From Silanimonas sp. (GTDB taxonomy: Bacteria; Pseudomonadota; Gammaproteobacteria; Xanthomonadales; Xanthomonadaceae), in the NCBI RefSeq assembly GCF_027530345.1, contig NZ_JAPZQK010000002.1:62001-126000 (forward strand): a DNA stretch of 64,000 bases. The letters are read 5' to 3'. Below the pieces are notes generated by a model. The model was not told the origin of the DNA. It saw nothing but the letters and a program-made list of their open reading frames with translations, and ran no database searches. The translations under genes were made by a program, and so were the position numbers. This document shows positions 1 through 10,197 of the stretch, piece by piece; the stretch's first letter is position 1, and every line of letters starts with the position of its first letter.

Positions 1-1
1 C

Positions 2-433
2 TGGCGCGTGGTGCTGTGTGGCGGGCCAAGCGCTCTGGAGCGCGAGGTCGGCGATGCCATCCTCGCGGCCATGACCGGGCGCGAGCGCGTCCTCGACCTC
101 ATCGGCAAGGACACGTTCAAGCGCTTCCTCGCACTTTGCGGGCGCGCCTCGATCCTGCTCGGCCCCGATTCCGGGCCGGTGCACATGGCGAATGCGATGG
201 GCTGCCGCGTCATCGCCCTGCACGCCTGCACCGATGCCGAGCGCAGCGGTCCGTACTCCGACCGCCGCTGGTCGCCGAACCGTTATGCCGAGGCGGCGGA
301 GCGCTTCCTGCGCAAGCCCGCCACGGCGCTGCCCTGGGGCAAGCGCGTCGAGTTCGAAGGGGTCATGGACCTCATCGGCATTGACGAGGTCATCGAGCGT
401 TTCGAGGCCTGCGCTGCCGACCTCGGGCGCTGA
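2..433 (+). CDS. Glycosyltransferase family 9 (heptosyltransferase-like), 3' part
   Basis: This is the C-terminal part (about 143 codons) of a gene that starts before the window; the frame is open from base 2. The motif GPDSGPVHMANAMG followed by a conserved aliphatic stretch is the sugar-nucleotide binding signature of GT9 enzymes, which add heptose or other sugars to lipopolysaccharide core at the cytoplasmic face of the inner membrane. The acceptor and donor cannot be told from this fragment. Its stop codon abuts the stop codon of the convergent DUF6165 gene, with no base between them. Confidence 0.8.
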   Translation, partial: WRVVLCGGPSALEREVGDAILAAMTGRERVLDLIGKDTFKRFLALCGRASILLGPDSGPVHMANAMGCRVIALHACTDAERSGPYSDRRWSPNRYAEAAERFLRKPATALPWGKRVEFEGVMDLIGIDEVIERFEACAADLGR

Positions 434-844
434 TCAGCGCGCCGCGCCGGGCACCTTGTAGTCCTCGTAGCTCTTCTCCTCGACATAGGTCGAGCCGAGC
501 GCGAGGTTGATGTCCTTCTTCACCTTGGCGCGCTCGTCGTTCTCGAAGTAGACGGCACGGGCGAGGCGGATGAATTCCTGGTCGAAGGCCTGCGCCTTCT
601 CCTTGATGCGGATGTCGTCCTCGATCACCCACAGGCGCTCGTTGACCGCCTTCAGGGCCACGAGGAGCGCGGCGATGTCGACCCGCGATGCCGGATGCGC
701 CGCCCAGGTCGCGCGCAGCGCGTCGAGCTCGCGGCGGATGTTGACCAGCTTCGCCTCATCGCGGATCCGCTCGGACTTGATCTCGAGGATGGCGATCTTG
801 TCGAGCAGTTCGCCGAACGACACCGGCACGCTGATCTCGGACAT
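434..844 (-). CDS. DUF6165 family protein
   Basis: A 136-residue soluble protein starting MSEISVPVSFGELLDKIAIL. It looks mostly helical and charged, with no signal peptide or membrane segment. It resembles the DUF6165 family, which has no established biochemical role; in my recollection relatives sit near surface-polysaccharide genes, and here the neighbours are a GT9 transferase and an acyltransferase. An upstream GTG in frame at 862 would add six residues, but ATG at 844 has a GGAG eight bases ahead and matches the conserved N-terminus. It lies 14 bases after the acyltransferase and is probably in the same operon. Confidence 0.75.
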   Translation of the reverse strand: MSEISVPVSFGELLDKIAILEIKSERIRDEAKLVNIRRELDALRATWAAHPASRVDIAALLVALKAVNERLWVIEDDIRIKEKAQAFDQEFIRLARAVYFENDERAKVKKDINLALGSTYVEEKSYEDYKVPGAAR

Positions 845-858
845 CGGGAGTACTCCGT

Positions 859-2043
859 TCACGGGGCGCGCAGTTTAGCGCGGCGGCGCTCCCGCCAGCG
901 TCGGGCGGCGGCGAGGACGGGGCGCTCGATGGCCCACCAGGACAGGGCCGCGACGGCCAGCGAGACGAGCAGGCTGGCGACGACGTAACCCGCCAAACCC
1001 CAGGTCGGCGGGACGTAGCCGCCGAGGGCCGCGCGCAGCGCCCACTGCACCGGGTAGTGCCACAGGTAGAGGCCGAAACTGACCGTGCCCAGCGCGACCA
1101 GCGGCGCGCTGCCCAGCGCGCGCGCGACCCGGCCCTCCGGGGCACGCACCAGCGATACCAGCAGCACCGCGACCGGCGCGGCGGTGAACAAGGGCCAGAA
1201 CCATGTCCAAACGCGCGCATCGATGATTCCAACGTATGCGCGATCGCCGCCGAGTTGCGGCAGCAGCACCAGCACGGCGAAGGCCAGCAGGGCCAAGGCA
1301 TCAGCCCACAGGGGCGCCCGAGCGGCGCCGAGGGACTCCTGAGCCATGCCGCCACGGCCTTTGCGCTCTCCAGTCGACATCCACCGCGCCAGGGCCATGC
1401 CCGCGACGAACTGCACCAGCCGGCCCGGCAGGTGCTCCGACCAACCGATGCGCTGTTCGATGGCCGTGACGTCATGCATCGCGAAGCGCCACGCCACCGC
1501 GAGGATCGCCGCGCCGAGCAGCAGCCCGAGCATCCGCCGCGATGCCCCCCACGCCCACCAGAGCAAGGGCAGGACCGCATAGAAGCCCGCTTCCACGGGC
1601 AAGCTCCACCACGGCCCCAGATGCGCCGGCATCCAGGGCCAGGCGTTGAGCCAGAGGGCCACATGGGCCAGCGTCTCGCCGTTCGACGCGGGCGTCCACG
1701 CGATGGCGGGCGTCAGCAAGACGGCGGCGGCCGGCAGGGCGAACACCGCCAATTGCGCGTAGTAGGCCGGAAGGATGCGCGCCACGCGCATCAGCGCGAA
1801 GGCAGTCCAGTCGGGGCGCCGTTCCCCACCCGCGAGTTCATCTCCAAGCCCACGGGCCAACAGGAACCCCGACAGCACGAAGAACACGTCGACGCCCAGC
1901 CATCCCGCGCCTAGCAGTGCTGTCATCGGTGCAGGCAGCCCAGCCCCGGCGGCACCCGACAGTGCCCAGGCGTGGAAGACGAGGACCCAGAGCGCGGCGA
2001 GTCCGCGGAGTCCGGTCAGGGCGGGCAGGCGGCGGTCGTTCAT
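859..2043 (-). CDS. Acyltransferase 3 family membrane protein (OafA/YrhL type)
   Basis: A protein of 394 residues with about ten hydrophobic segments. The N-terminal block LTGLRGLAALWVLVFHAW carries the conserved Arg13 and His24 of acyltransferase-3 enzymes, which move acetyl or other acyl groups across the inner membrane onto sugars of O-antigen, exopolysaccharide or similar glycans. The start at 2043 gives MNDRRLPALTG, the usual family beginning. An in-frame ATG at 2070 is rejected because it lies inside the terminator of the upstream tRNA. The neighbouring GT9 gene supports a glycan-decorating role, but the substrate is unknown. Confidence 0.85.
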   Translation of the reverse strand: MNDRRLPALTGLRGLAALWVLVFHAWALSGAAGAGLPAPMTALLGAGWLGVDVFFVLSGFLLARGLGDELAGGERRPDWTAFALMRVARILPAYYAQLAVFALPAAAVLLTPAIAWTPASNGETLAHVALWLNAWPWMPAHLGPWWSLPVEAGFYAVLPLLWWAWGASRRMLGLLLGAAILAVAWRFAMHDVTAIEQRIGWSEHLPGRLVQFVAGMALARWMSTGERKGRGGMAQESLGAARAPLWADALALLAFAVLVLLPQLGGDRAYVGIIDARVWTWFWPLFTAAPVAVLLVSLVRAPEGRVARALGSAPLVALGTVSFGLYLWHYPVQWALRAALGGYVPPTWGLAGYVVASLLVSLAVAALSWWAIERPVLAAARRWRERRRAKLRAP

Positions 2044-2050
2044 GGCGCGG

Positions 2051-2080
2051 AAAAACGAAAAGCGCCCCAAAAGGGGCGCC
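2051..2080 (-). terminator. Rho-independent terminator after tRNA-Ser(CGA)
   Basis: Read on the minus strand, a 7-bp GC stem (GCGCCCC/GGGGCGC) with a TTTT loop is followed by TTTTCGTTTTT. It begins 11 bases after the tRNA CCA end and finishes just before the acyltransferase start. Confidence 0.9.
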
Positions 2081-2090
2081 TTTCCTGATC

Positions 2091-2181
<91 letters not shown>

Positions 2182-2280
2182 GGTGGTCTCTCGGCCGCGG
2201 TGGTGCAGCGGCTGATCGAGCCGCGCATCTTACAGCCTCCCCTCGCCTCGCGCCAGCCCTGCCGCGACGGGCCGCAAGGC

Positions 2281-4278
2281 TCAGCGCCCTCCCGCCGACG
2301 CGCCCGCGCCCCGCGCCTGCAGGACGAAGGTGCCGCTCTGGTGGCCGGCGAAGCGGATCGGGGCGAACTGGGGGTCCTGCACGACGCTGGCATCCAGCGT
2401 CGCCAGCGCGAGCGAGGCGGAGACGTCCTGGAACAGCCGCGTCGCCTCGAGCACGCCGCGATTGTCCTCGAGCACGTTGAGGAAGGCGCGGGCGAAGTAG
2501 CTGTGCCCGCTGGGACCCGTGTCCGGCACCGGCTGGACGCCCCCCGAGGTCAGGGCGAGGCGGGAACGCCCGGCCGTGGCCTCGCGAAGCCAACGGCCGA
2601 GGCCGGCGGCATCGAGGCTGGCATCGGCGATCGGCACCGACGCGCGCGTCATCGTGCCGGAGTAGCAGGAATCGGCCACCACGAGCACGCGTTTGGCGGG
2701 CAAGGTGTCGAGCACTTCGCTCAGCGCGCGGTTCGAAATCCACGATTCCGAACGGCCGGACAGGCCATCCACCGGCACCCAATGGCCCTCACCGGAATCC
2801 GAGAGCTCGCCATGGCCGGCGTAGTAGATCAACAGGTTGTCGTTCTCGCCGAGCGTCTTGCGCAGGGCATCGAGGGCGGTGAGCGTCTCGAGCCGCGAGG
2901 CGTTCAGCAGCAGCCGCGTCTCGAAGCCGTAGCGCTGCTCCAGCAACCGCGCCACCGCCGTCGCGTCCTTGGCCGCGCTGCGGAGGTCCGGGTAATCGGG
3001 ATTGCCGTAGCGGTCGTTGCCGATGACCACCGCGTAGTAGCGGCCCAGCGCGGCGTTGGGCGACGTGGTCTCGGCCGCGGCGATGGCCGAGCCACCGCCG
3101 GCCGTCATCAGGGTGAACTCGAGCGTGGCAACGCCACCATCGGCCTTGGTCGCGCTGACTTTCACCGGCGTGCCCGCCTCCGCTGCCTGCAACTTGGCCT
3201 GGAACAGGCCAGCGCTGCTGAGCGGCACGTCGGTGCCATTGATGGTGACGCTCTTGACCTCGCCCGCACCGGCCACGCGACCCGTGATCGTGCGTTCGCC
3301 AGGGCCGCCACGCACTACCGCGGCAGGTCGGCCGCGCATCGCCACCAGCGGCGGGTCGATCAGTTCGAGACGCGCGGCCATGCCGCCGCCCGCGCCGACC
3401 TGGCGCTCCAGCCCGGCGATCAGGTTACGCTGGCGACCGATCTGCGATTCCTGCTCGGCCAGCGTGTTTTCCAACAGGCGTTGCAGCGCCGGGTCCTCGG
3501 CTTGTTTCGCCGCCTCGAGCTTCTGCCGTGTGTCCGCGAGTTCAGCGCGTGCGCTGGCGAGGGCGGCACGTCGCTCGGCCAGCTGCGACCGAAGCCGAGA
3601 CACTTCCGCGCGCAGGGCTTCGGCCGCGGCCTGCTCCCGCGCGACATCCTGCTCGAGGCCCTCGATGCGCTGGTCACGCTGGTCGATTTCGACCTGCACC
3701 ACCGAGGCATACAGCAATTCATCCTCGATGCCGGCGCCCTGCCGGTAGAGGTTCACCGCCTTCGCCGCGTCGCGCTCGACACCAAGGCCCTCCTCGTACA
3801 ACCAGCCAAGGTTGATCATGGCGCGCTTGTCGCCCTGCTCCGCCGCCTTCTTGAACCACTGGAAGGCCATGCCGAAGTCGGGTTCGATGCCGAGTCCTTT
3901 GGCATAGATCTCCCCGACAGCGTTCTGTGCTTCCGCACTGCCGCCCATCGCTGCATCCAGCCACACCTTCAGCGCGGTCTGGTAGTTCGCGCGGTCGTAA
4001 GCGACGTACTCGCCGCCGCGGATCTCGCAATCCGCCTGCGTGGTGCGGATCGGCCGGCGCGCGCTCATGAAGCTGGCCTGCCGGCCAAGCTGGCGGATCT
4101 GCCCCGGCAGCAGGCAATCGACGACCAGGAGATCCTCGGCATTGCGGACGCTGGGGCCGTCCTGGGCCGCCACGGGCGCGGAGGCGCCGGCCGCCAGTGA
4201 AACGAGGAACACCGCGAGGGCGGATGCGAGTCGGGACGAGGTCGGGACGCGGGAAACACGGGCAGGACGACCGGCCAT
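2281..4278 (-). CDS. Secreted caspase-family (C14-like) protein with Sel1 repeats
   Basis: A 665-residue protein. Residues 1-39 look like a signal peptide ending VAAQD. Residues about 100-185 hold Sel1-like repeats (the AEAQNAVGEIYAKGLG and KRAMINLGWLYEEGLG units). Residues about 190-297 form a long coiled coil, followed by a small beta-rich region. The C-terminal caspase fold starts near residue 412 (YYAVVIGNDRY) and has the His-Cys dyad intact: His489 in YYAGHGE and Cys538 in VVADSCYSG. It is likely an active periplasmic or exported cysteine peptidase, but substrate and trigger are unknown. ATG at 4278 has GGAGG just upstream; an in-frame extension to 5274 would run through the divergent gene and is not believed. 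Confidence 0.85.
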   Translation of the reverse strand: MAGRPARVSRVPTSSRLASALAVFLVSLAAGASAPVAAQDGPSVRNAEDLLVVDCLLPGQIRQLGRQASFMSARRPIRTTQADCEIRGGEYVAYDRANYQTALKVWLDAAMGGSAEAQNAVGEIYAKGLGIEPDFGMAFQWFKKAAEQGDKRAMINLGWLYEEGLGVERDAAKAVNLYRQGAGIEDELLYASVVQVEIDQRDQRIEGLEQDVAREQAAAEALRAEVSRLRSQLAERRAALASARAELADTRQKLEAAKQAEDPALQRLLENTLAEQESQIGRQRNLIAGLERQVGAGGGMAARLELIDPPLVAMRGRPAAVVRGGPGERTITGRVAGAGEVKSVTINGTDVPLSSAGLFQAKLQAAEAGTPVKVSATKADGGVATLEFTLMTAGGGSAIAAAETTSPNAALGRYYAVVIGNDRYGNPDYPDLRSAAKDATAVARLLEQRYGFETRLLLNASRLETLTALDALRKTLGENDNLLIYYAGHGELSDSGEGHWVPVDGLSGRSESWISNRALSEVLDTLPAKRVLVVADSCYSGTMTRASVPIADASLDAAGLGRWLREATAGRSRLALTSGGVQPVPDTGPSGHSYFARAFLNVLEDNRGVLEATRLFQDVSASLALATLDASVVQDPQFAPIRFAGHQSGTFVLQARGAGASAGGR

Positions 4279-4325
4279 GGGGCCTCCGGGCAGTTGCCGG
4301 ACGCGGCCGGCTTCGTAGCTATACT

Positions 4326-4345
4326 CGTGGCCACGTGTATACACG
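4326..4345. promoter_or_regulatory. Overlapping palindromes in a divergent promoter region
   Basis: The 114 bases between the caspase-like gene and the autotransporter contain CGTGGCCACG (4326-4335) and CGTGTATACACG (4334-4345), two perfect palindromes sharing two bases. A TATACT that could serve as -10 for the plus-strand gene lies at 4320-4325, and TATACA-like sequence reads on the minus strand. An operator serving both genes is possible, but the binding protein is unknown. Confidence 0.4.
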
Positions 4346-4392
4346 CCCGCATGGGGAAATGCGACGCGTGGCCAGCCCCCGGGGAGTCTTCG

Positions 4393-7281
4393 ATGACCAG
4401 TTCCGCGTTGCTTGGCCGCTGCGTGCGGCTGTTCGCCTTTGCCGCTCTGGCGATGCTCGCGCAGCCGGCGCTCGCGACGATCAACTGCGAGATCACGCCC
4501 AACGGCGTGACCACGCTGGTCGCGAACACCGGCGACAGCCTTAGCGTCGACTACACGGTCGGCGGCGGCGGCTGCGGCACCGCGATCACCACAACGACGT
4601 CGATCGTCACCGACACCACCGGAGGCAACGTCTCCCCACCGTCGGAGACGAACCTGCCCGGCTCGCGGAACTCGTTGATCAACGTCGGCCCTGTCGCCGG
4701 AACGATGGTGGTGCGCATCGAGTGCACGGCGGGCTGTTTCGGGTCGCCGGCGAACTTCATCATCAACTACACCATCACCGCGACGGTGCCGGTCATCCGC
4801 AACCTCAGCCCCGTCGGGCCTGTGAGCTTCGACGCGGAGGGGGGCACGTCCACCATCGTCCGGGTAACCGCTGACGACAGCGGAACGCCCGCGAGCACGA
4901 CGATCGTGTGGTTCGCAAGCGGCCCGGTGACGCTGTCTTCCACCTCGACGAACACGGATGCCACCGGCAACGCGAGCGTGGTCGCCACCTTCGGGCCGGG
5001 CACGGGTGCGGCCACCATCTCCGCCAGTCGTGTCGACAACTCCGACTTCTTCATCAACTACACCATCAATGTGCAGCCACCGACGGTGCGCACGATCGTC
5101 CCGGTGAACGGCAACAACCAGAGGGGCCCGACCCGCACGGCGGCCTCCAACCCGCTCGTCGTCGAGGCCCGCGACAACGGCGTCGCCGCGGCGGGCGTGG
5201 GACTGAACTGGGCCGTCGTGTCGGGCGACGCCGCGATCACGACGGCGGACGCCGTGACCGGCGCCGCCGGGCAAGGCCAGGCGACGGTGCGTTTCGGCGC
5301 CGCGCCTGGACCCATCGTGGTGCGGGTGAGCCGTACCGATGACCCCACGGCCAATGCCACGTTCTCGCTGACCTCGACGCTGACGCGGACGATGGTGTCG
5401 GTCTCCGGCAACAACCAGAACGCGCCGACGCGCACGGCCTTGCCCAACCCACTGGTGGTCGAAGCGCGCGACAACGGCATCGCCGCTCCGGGCATCGGCA
5501 TCACCTGGACCGTCGTATCCGGTGACGCCACGCTGTCATCCCCGATCCCGGCCACCGATGCCGCAGGACGCGCTCAAGCGGGACTGCAGCTCGGCGCCAC
5601 GCCCGGAGCGATCGTCGTCCGCGCGGCACGCGCCGACGACACCAGCGCCACCGTCGACTTCGCGGTGACCTCAACCTTCGTGCGCACCCTCGCCCTCGTG
5701 TCCGGCGGCGACCAGCAGGGCATTCCCGGCCTACCGCTGCCGAACCCGATCGTCATCGAGGTGCGGGGCAACGGCCAACCGGAACAGGGCGTGATGGTGG
5801 ACATCCGGGTGGACGGCGATGCGACGGTCGCCGGCGACGGTGGCCCCATGGCGAAAATCACCAAGGTCACCGGGGCCGACGGCCGCGTCAGTGCCGTGGT
5901 CACATTGGGCCCGAACAGCAGTGGCGTCGTCAGCATCCAAGCCAGCGTTCCCGCCACGCCGGGCCTGAGCACCACGGTGGCGGCCACCGCGAACAACCTC
6001 GAGAACCTGCCGGGCCTCACGGGCCCGGAACGCGAACTCGGCGGCGTGATCCAGGACGCCTGCGCGGCCATCGCGCGCATTCCCGTCGCGCAGCGCACCG
6101 CCGAACAGAGCGACCTGCTCGCGCGCTGCCAGAGCTTCGCCGGCGCCAATCCCGGCCAGATCGCCGACGCCCTCGACCAGTTGCTGCCCGACACCACGCT
6201 GGCCATGGTGAACGTCGCGCTGCAGGCCGGACAGGCGCAGCTCGACAATCTCAAGGCGCGCATCGCCGCCCTGCGATCGGGCACCCAGGGCAGTGCGTTC
6301 GGCGGCTTGGCGCTGGCCTCGCCGGCCGGCGCGATCCCCGTCACGAGCTTCGTCGGGAAGGCGCTGAATGCCGACCAGACCACCGAAGCCGGTGCCGGAT
6401 TCGACCGCTGGGGCTACTTCGTCTCCGGCACGATCGGCCGCGGCGAGTCCGAGGCCGGTCGTCGCACGCCGGCCTACGATTTCGACATCAACGGCCTGAC
6501 CGCCGGCGTCGATTACCGCTTCAACGACGGTTTCGTGGCCGGTGCGTCGCTCGGCTACACCAAGCAGGACACCGAGCTGGCCAGTGGCGAAGGCAACGTC
6601 GATGCAGACGGCTACAGCCTGTCGGCCTACGCCACGTTCTACCGTGACGAGAGCTGGTACACGGATGCCGTCCTGACCTGGGGCCGCAACGACTACGAGA
6701 CCCTGCGCCGCATCCGCTACACGCTGACCGGCCCGGGCGGCAGCAGCACCATCGACCAGACCGCCCGCGGACGCCTCGACGGCGACCTGCTCTCCGTGGC
6801 CAGCACGGTGGGCCGCGATTACCAGGCCGGCACCTGGAACATCGGGCCCTATGGCCGACTGCTGTATTCGCGCATCGATTTCGACGCCGGCCGCGAGGTG
6901 ATCGGCAGCGGCGCAGGCAGCGGCCTCGCGCTGGAGATCTTCCCCGGCACCCACACCTCGCTGGCGAGCGTCATCGGCACGAAGTTCAGCACGGCGCTCA
7001 GCCGCGACTGGGGCATCCTGATGCCGCACCTGCAGGTCGAGTGGGAGCACGAGTACCGCGACGACCCGCAGCGCGTCGGTGCCCGCTTCCTCGCCGACCC
7101 GAGCGCCACGCGCTTCAGCATCGAAGGGGAGCCGATCGACAGCAGCTTCTTCCGCATCGGCGGCGGCCTGTCGGTGCTGTTCGCCGGTGGGCGCTCCGGT
7201 TTCGTCTACGTGGAACGGGTGATCGGCAAGTCCGGTTTCACCCAGACCAATCTCGCGCTGGGCATCCGTGGCGAGTTCTGA
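4393..7281 (+). CDS. Autotransporter-type outer membrane protein with Ig-like repeats
   Basis: A protein of 962 residues. Residues 1-28 form a signal peptide (ending QPALA). The passenger contains tandem immunoglobulin-like units of roughly 100 residues, each with a NPLVVEARDNG-like block and an RTxxxVSGxxQ-type linker; the first two full units, encoded from about 5092, are close copies and the third has diverged. From about residue 668 to the end lies a 12-strand-type autotransporter beta domain with alternating aromatic strands, finishing GIRGEF with the terminal Phe used by the BAM machinery. ATG at 4393 has GGGGAG seven bases ahead; earlier in-frame starts lack a signal sequence. It is a likely surface adhesin or scaffold, with the ligand unknown. 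The Ser/Thr phosphatase gene begins 13 bases after its stop. Confidence 0.85.
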   Translation: MTSSALLGRCVRLFAFAALAMLAQPALATINCEITPNGVTTLVANTGDSLSVDYTVGGGGCGTAITTTTSIVTDTTGGNVSPPSETNLPGSRNSLINVGPVAGTMVVRIECTAGCFGSPANFIINYTITATVPVIRNLSPVGPVSFDAEGGTSTIVRVTADDSGTPASTTIVWFASGPVTLSSTSTNTDATGNASVVATFGPGTGAATISASRVDNSDFFINYTINVQPPTVRTIVPVNGNNQRGPTRTAASNPLVVEARDNGVAAAGVGLNWAVVSGDAAITTADAVTGAAGQGQATVRFGAAPGPIVVRVSRTDDPTANATFSLTSTLTRTMVSVSGNNQNAPTRTALPNPLVVEARDNGIAAPGIGITWTVVSGDATLSSPIPATDAAGRAQAGLQLGATPGAIVVRAARADDTSATVDFAVTSTFVRTLALVSGGDQQGIPGLPLPNPIVIEVRGNGQPEQGVMVDIRVDGDATVAGDGGPMAKITKVTGADGRVSAVVTLGPNSSGVVSIQASVPATPGLSTTVAATANNLENLPGLTGPERELGGVIQDACAAIARIPVAQRTAEQSDLLARCQSFAGANPGQIADALDQLLPDTTLAMVNVALQAGQAQLDNLKARIAALRSGTQGSAFGGLALASPAGAIPVTSFVGKALNADQTTEAGAGFDRWGYFVSGTIGRGESEAGRRTPAYDFDINGLTAGVDYRFNDGFVAGASLGYTKQDTELASGEGNVDADGYSLSAYATFYRDESWYTDAVLTWGRNDYETLRRIRYTLTGPGGSSTIDQTARGRLDGDLLSVASTVGRDYQAGTWNIGPYGRLLYSRIDFDAGREVIGSGAGSGLALEIFPGTHTSLASVIGTKFSTALSRDWGILMPHLQVEWEHEYRDDPQRVGARFLADPSATRFSIEGEPIDSSFFRIGGGLSVLFAGGRSGFVYVERVIGKSGFTQTNLALGIRGEF

Positions 7282-7294
7282 GTAGGATCTGGCG

Positions 7295-7999
<705 letters not shown>

Positions 8000-8002
8000 G
8001 GC

Positions 8003-9490
8003 TCAGAGGCCGCGCTGGGCCGCTTCAGCGGTTTCCTTCAGCTTGAGCAGCTCGGGGTCGTCGGGCAGGGCTTCCAAGCCGTAACCCGCGACCGTCGCGC
8101 AGCCGATCCAACGCTCGGCAGCGCAGAGCTTGGTGGCCGAATCCCGGTAGTAGGCCGCCACCGCCGCAACACCAGCGATCGCCGCTGGGTTGGTCGGATC
8201 CGCCGAGAGCACACTCTGGAACTTGCCAAGCGCCGTGTCCTCGTGACCGCGGAGGCCAACGCCCTCGCTCCCCACCACTTGGGTGCCCTGCTGGAGGTAC
8301 GCCTCCGCCTGCCGCAGCGCCAGATCCATCTCGTCCGCACTCATCGTCGCGGCTGCCACGCCCGTCTCGCCCGGCGTCTCGAAGGTCGCCACGCCCGGGC
8401 CCGCCACCGGCTGCTCCGAGACCAGCGTCGGCAACAAGGTGGGCTCGGCCGAGCGCCACGGCGCCCACAGCAGCACGCCCACAACAGCGGTCGCCACGAC
8501 GCCCAAGCCGATGCGCAGGGGCCAAGGGTTCGACGCCTCATCCGTGCCCGCCTGCTTCGCGGCCTTGTCGCTGACGCGCGTGCGCTGCTGCGTGGCCGCC
8601 GGCGCCGAGCGCGCCATGCCCTCGCGCGCTTCGAACGCCTGCACGTCGACGGCGCCCGGCGGGGCCGTCGGCAGCATGCGCTGCACCGCAGCGATCACCG
8701 CGGCGCCGGTGTTGTAGCGCTCGCCGGCCATCTTCGACATCAGGCCGTTGAGCAGCGGCTGCAACCACGCGTGCTGCGGCGGTAGGGTAGGGATGGGCTC
8801 GGTGATGTGGGAGAGCGCCACGGAGAAAGCGTCGGGCGCCTCGTAAGGCGGGCGGCCCGTGAGCATCTCGTACAGCATCACGCCGAGGCTGTAGAGGTCG
8901 GAGCGGCCGTCCACGGGTTCGCCGCGCGCCTGCTCGGGACTCATGTAATCCGGCGTACCGACGGACATGCCCGCCATCGTCGAACTGGTGCCGCCATCCA
9001 TCGCCTTGGCGATGCCGAAATCGGCCAGCACGGCGCGGCCGTCCTTGCGGAACAGCACGTTGCCCGGCTTGACGTCGCGATGCACCACGCCCTTCTCGTG
9101 CGCGTAGTCGAGGCCATGCGCAATGTCGGAAAGCACATTGAGGGCCTCGCCCACCGACAGCCCCTCGTCGGTGATCCGTTCCTTCAGCGTGCCGCGCGGG
9201 ATGAACTCCGCCGAGAGGTAGTAGATGCCGTTGTGCATGCCGATGTCGTGGATGGTCACGACGTTCGGGTGCTGCAGCTTGGCGGTGAGCTTGCCTTCCT
9301 TCAGGAAGCGCTCGGCGAACTCGGGGTTGGCGGCGAGCGCCGGTGCCATCACCTTCAGTGCGACTTCGCGATCCAGCGACTCCTGCACGGCGAGGAACAC
9401 CGAGGCCATGCCGCCCTGCCCCAGCGTGCGCAGGATGCGGTAGCCGGGAATAGCGATGTCCACCGCCTGCAGCAGCACCGTCGAATTCAT
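8003..9490 (-). CDS. Membrane-anchored Ser/Thr protein kinase (PknB/PpkA type)
   Basis: A protein of 495 residues. The Hanks-type kinase domain spans about 17-275: glycine loop GQGGMAS at 24-30, Lys46, the catalytic HRDVKPGN with Asp139, DFG at 157-159, and the VGTPDYMSPEQ activation segment. A single membrane segment lies at about 323-345. The C-terminal 150 residues look helical and TPR-like and would be periplasmic, a possible sensor. The start ATG overlaps the dnaQ stop by four bases (ATGA). A PP2C phosphatase faces it with a 3-base gap. Substrates are unknown; the nearby surface genes are candidates only by position. Confidence 0.92.
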   Translation of the reverse strand: MNSTVLLQAVDIAIPGYRILRTLGQGGMASVFLAVQESLDREVALKVMAPALAANPEFAERFLKEGKLTAKLQHPNVVTIHDIGMHNGIYYLSAEFIPRGTLKERITDEGLSVGEALNVLSDIAHGLDYAHEKGVVHRDVKPGNVLFRKDGRAVLADFGIAKAMDGGTSSTMAGMSVGTPDYMSPEQARGEPVDGRSDLYSLGVMLYEMLTGRPPYEAPDAFSVALSHITEPIPTLPPQHAWLQPLLNGLMSKMAGERYNTGAAVIAAVQRMLPTAPPGAVDVQAFEAREGMARSAPAATQQRTRVSDKAAKQAGTDEASNPWPLRIGLGVVATAVVGVLLWAPWRSAEPTLLPTLVSEQPVAGPGVATFETPGETGVAAATMSADEMDLALRQAEAYLQQGTQVVGSEGVGLRGHEDTALGKFQSVLSADPTNPAAIAGVAAVAAYYRDSATKLCAAERWIGCATVAGYGLEALPDDPELLKLKETAEAAQRGL

Positions 9491-10197
9491 GCCTCGCTCC
9501 CCCAGAGCACCGTGCCGCCGGCCTTCTTCGCGATGCCCGCCATGCGGGCCGCATGCGCCTCGGCTTCCTCGGGGAGGATGCCCCGGCGCACCACGGCCGC
9601 CAAGGGGCGAAGCGCGGTTTCCGCGGCACGGGACGTCCCGTTTTCGCCGGCGTCGGCGCCGAGCGAGAACTCGCCCTGACCGGAGGTCATCGTGAGGTAA
9701 ACATCGGCCAGCAGCTCGGCATCGAGCAGCGCGCCGTGGAGCGTGCGATGGCCGTTGTCGACGCCGAGGCGCTTGCACAGTGCATCGAGCGAATGGCGCT
9801 GGCCGGGGAAACGCTGCTTCGACAGCGCCAGCGTGTCGAGCACGCCGATCACGTGATCGTCGATGCGGCCGTATTCCGGGCCCAACCGCGCCAGTTCGGC
9901 GTTCAAGAAGCCGACGTCGAAGGCCGCGTTGTGGATCACCAGTTCCGAACCGCGGATGAAGTCGAGGAACTCCTGCGCCACCTCGTGGAAGAGCGGCTTG
10001 TCGCGGAGGAAATCCCAGGTGAGGCCGGTGACCTCGGCCGCGCCCGGCTCCATCTCGCGCTCGGGATTGAGGTAGCGCTGGAAATGCCGCCGCGTGGGGC
10101 GGCGCTCCATCAGCTCGACGCAGCCGATCTCGACGATGCGGTTGCCCTTTTCCCAGGACAGGCCGGTCGTCTCGGTGTCGAGGATGACCTGCCTCAC
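9487..10197 (-). CDS. dnaQ: DNA polymerase III epsilon subunit (3'-5' proofreading exonuclease)
   Basis: A protein of 236 residues that corrects misincorporated bases in the replicative polymerase core. The DEDD exonuclease motifs are present: Exo I DTETTG with Asp7 and Glu9, Exo [13 protein letters not shown], and Exo [21 protein letters not shown]. The C-terminal tail, in other species the contact to the alpha subunit, is present but poorly conserved. The start is GTG at 10197, overlapping the rnhA stop (GTGA). The rnhA-dnaQ pairing is also found in Escherichia coli, but there the two genes are divergent; here they run in the same direction. Confidence 0.96.
   Translation of the reverse strand: MRQVILDTETTGLSWEKGNRIVEIGCVELMERRPTRRHFQRYLNPEREMEPGAAEVTGLTWDFLRDKPLFHEVAQEFLDFIRGSELVIHNAAFDVGFLNAELARLGPEYGRIDDHVIGVLDTLALSKQRFPGQRHSLDALCKRLGVDNGHRTLHGALLDAELLADVYLTMTSGQGEFSLGADAGENGTSRAAETALRPLAAVVRRGILPEEAEAHAARMAGIAKKAGGTVLWGSEA

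Noticed and set aside
4279-5274. Extension of the caspase-like gene upstream to 5274
   Set aside because: It would run antisense through the signal peptide and repeats of the autotransporter. The ATG at 4278 has a ribosome binding site and a signal peptide.
5090-5980. Direct DNA repeats
   Set aside because: The similarity comes from tandem Ig-like protein repeats inside one gene; the DNA copies have diverged and there is no spacer structure.
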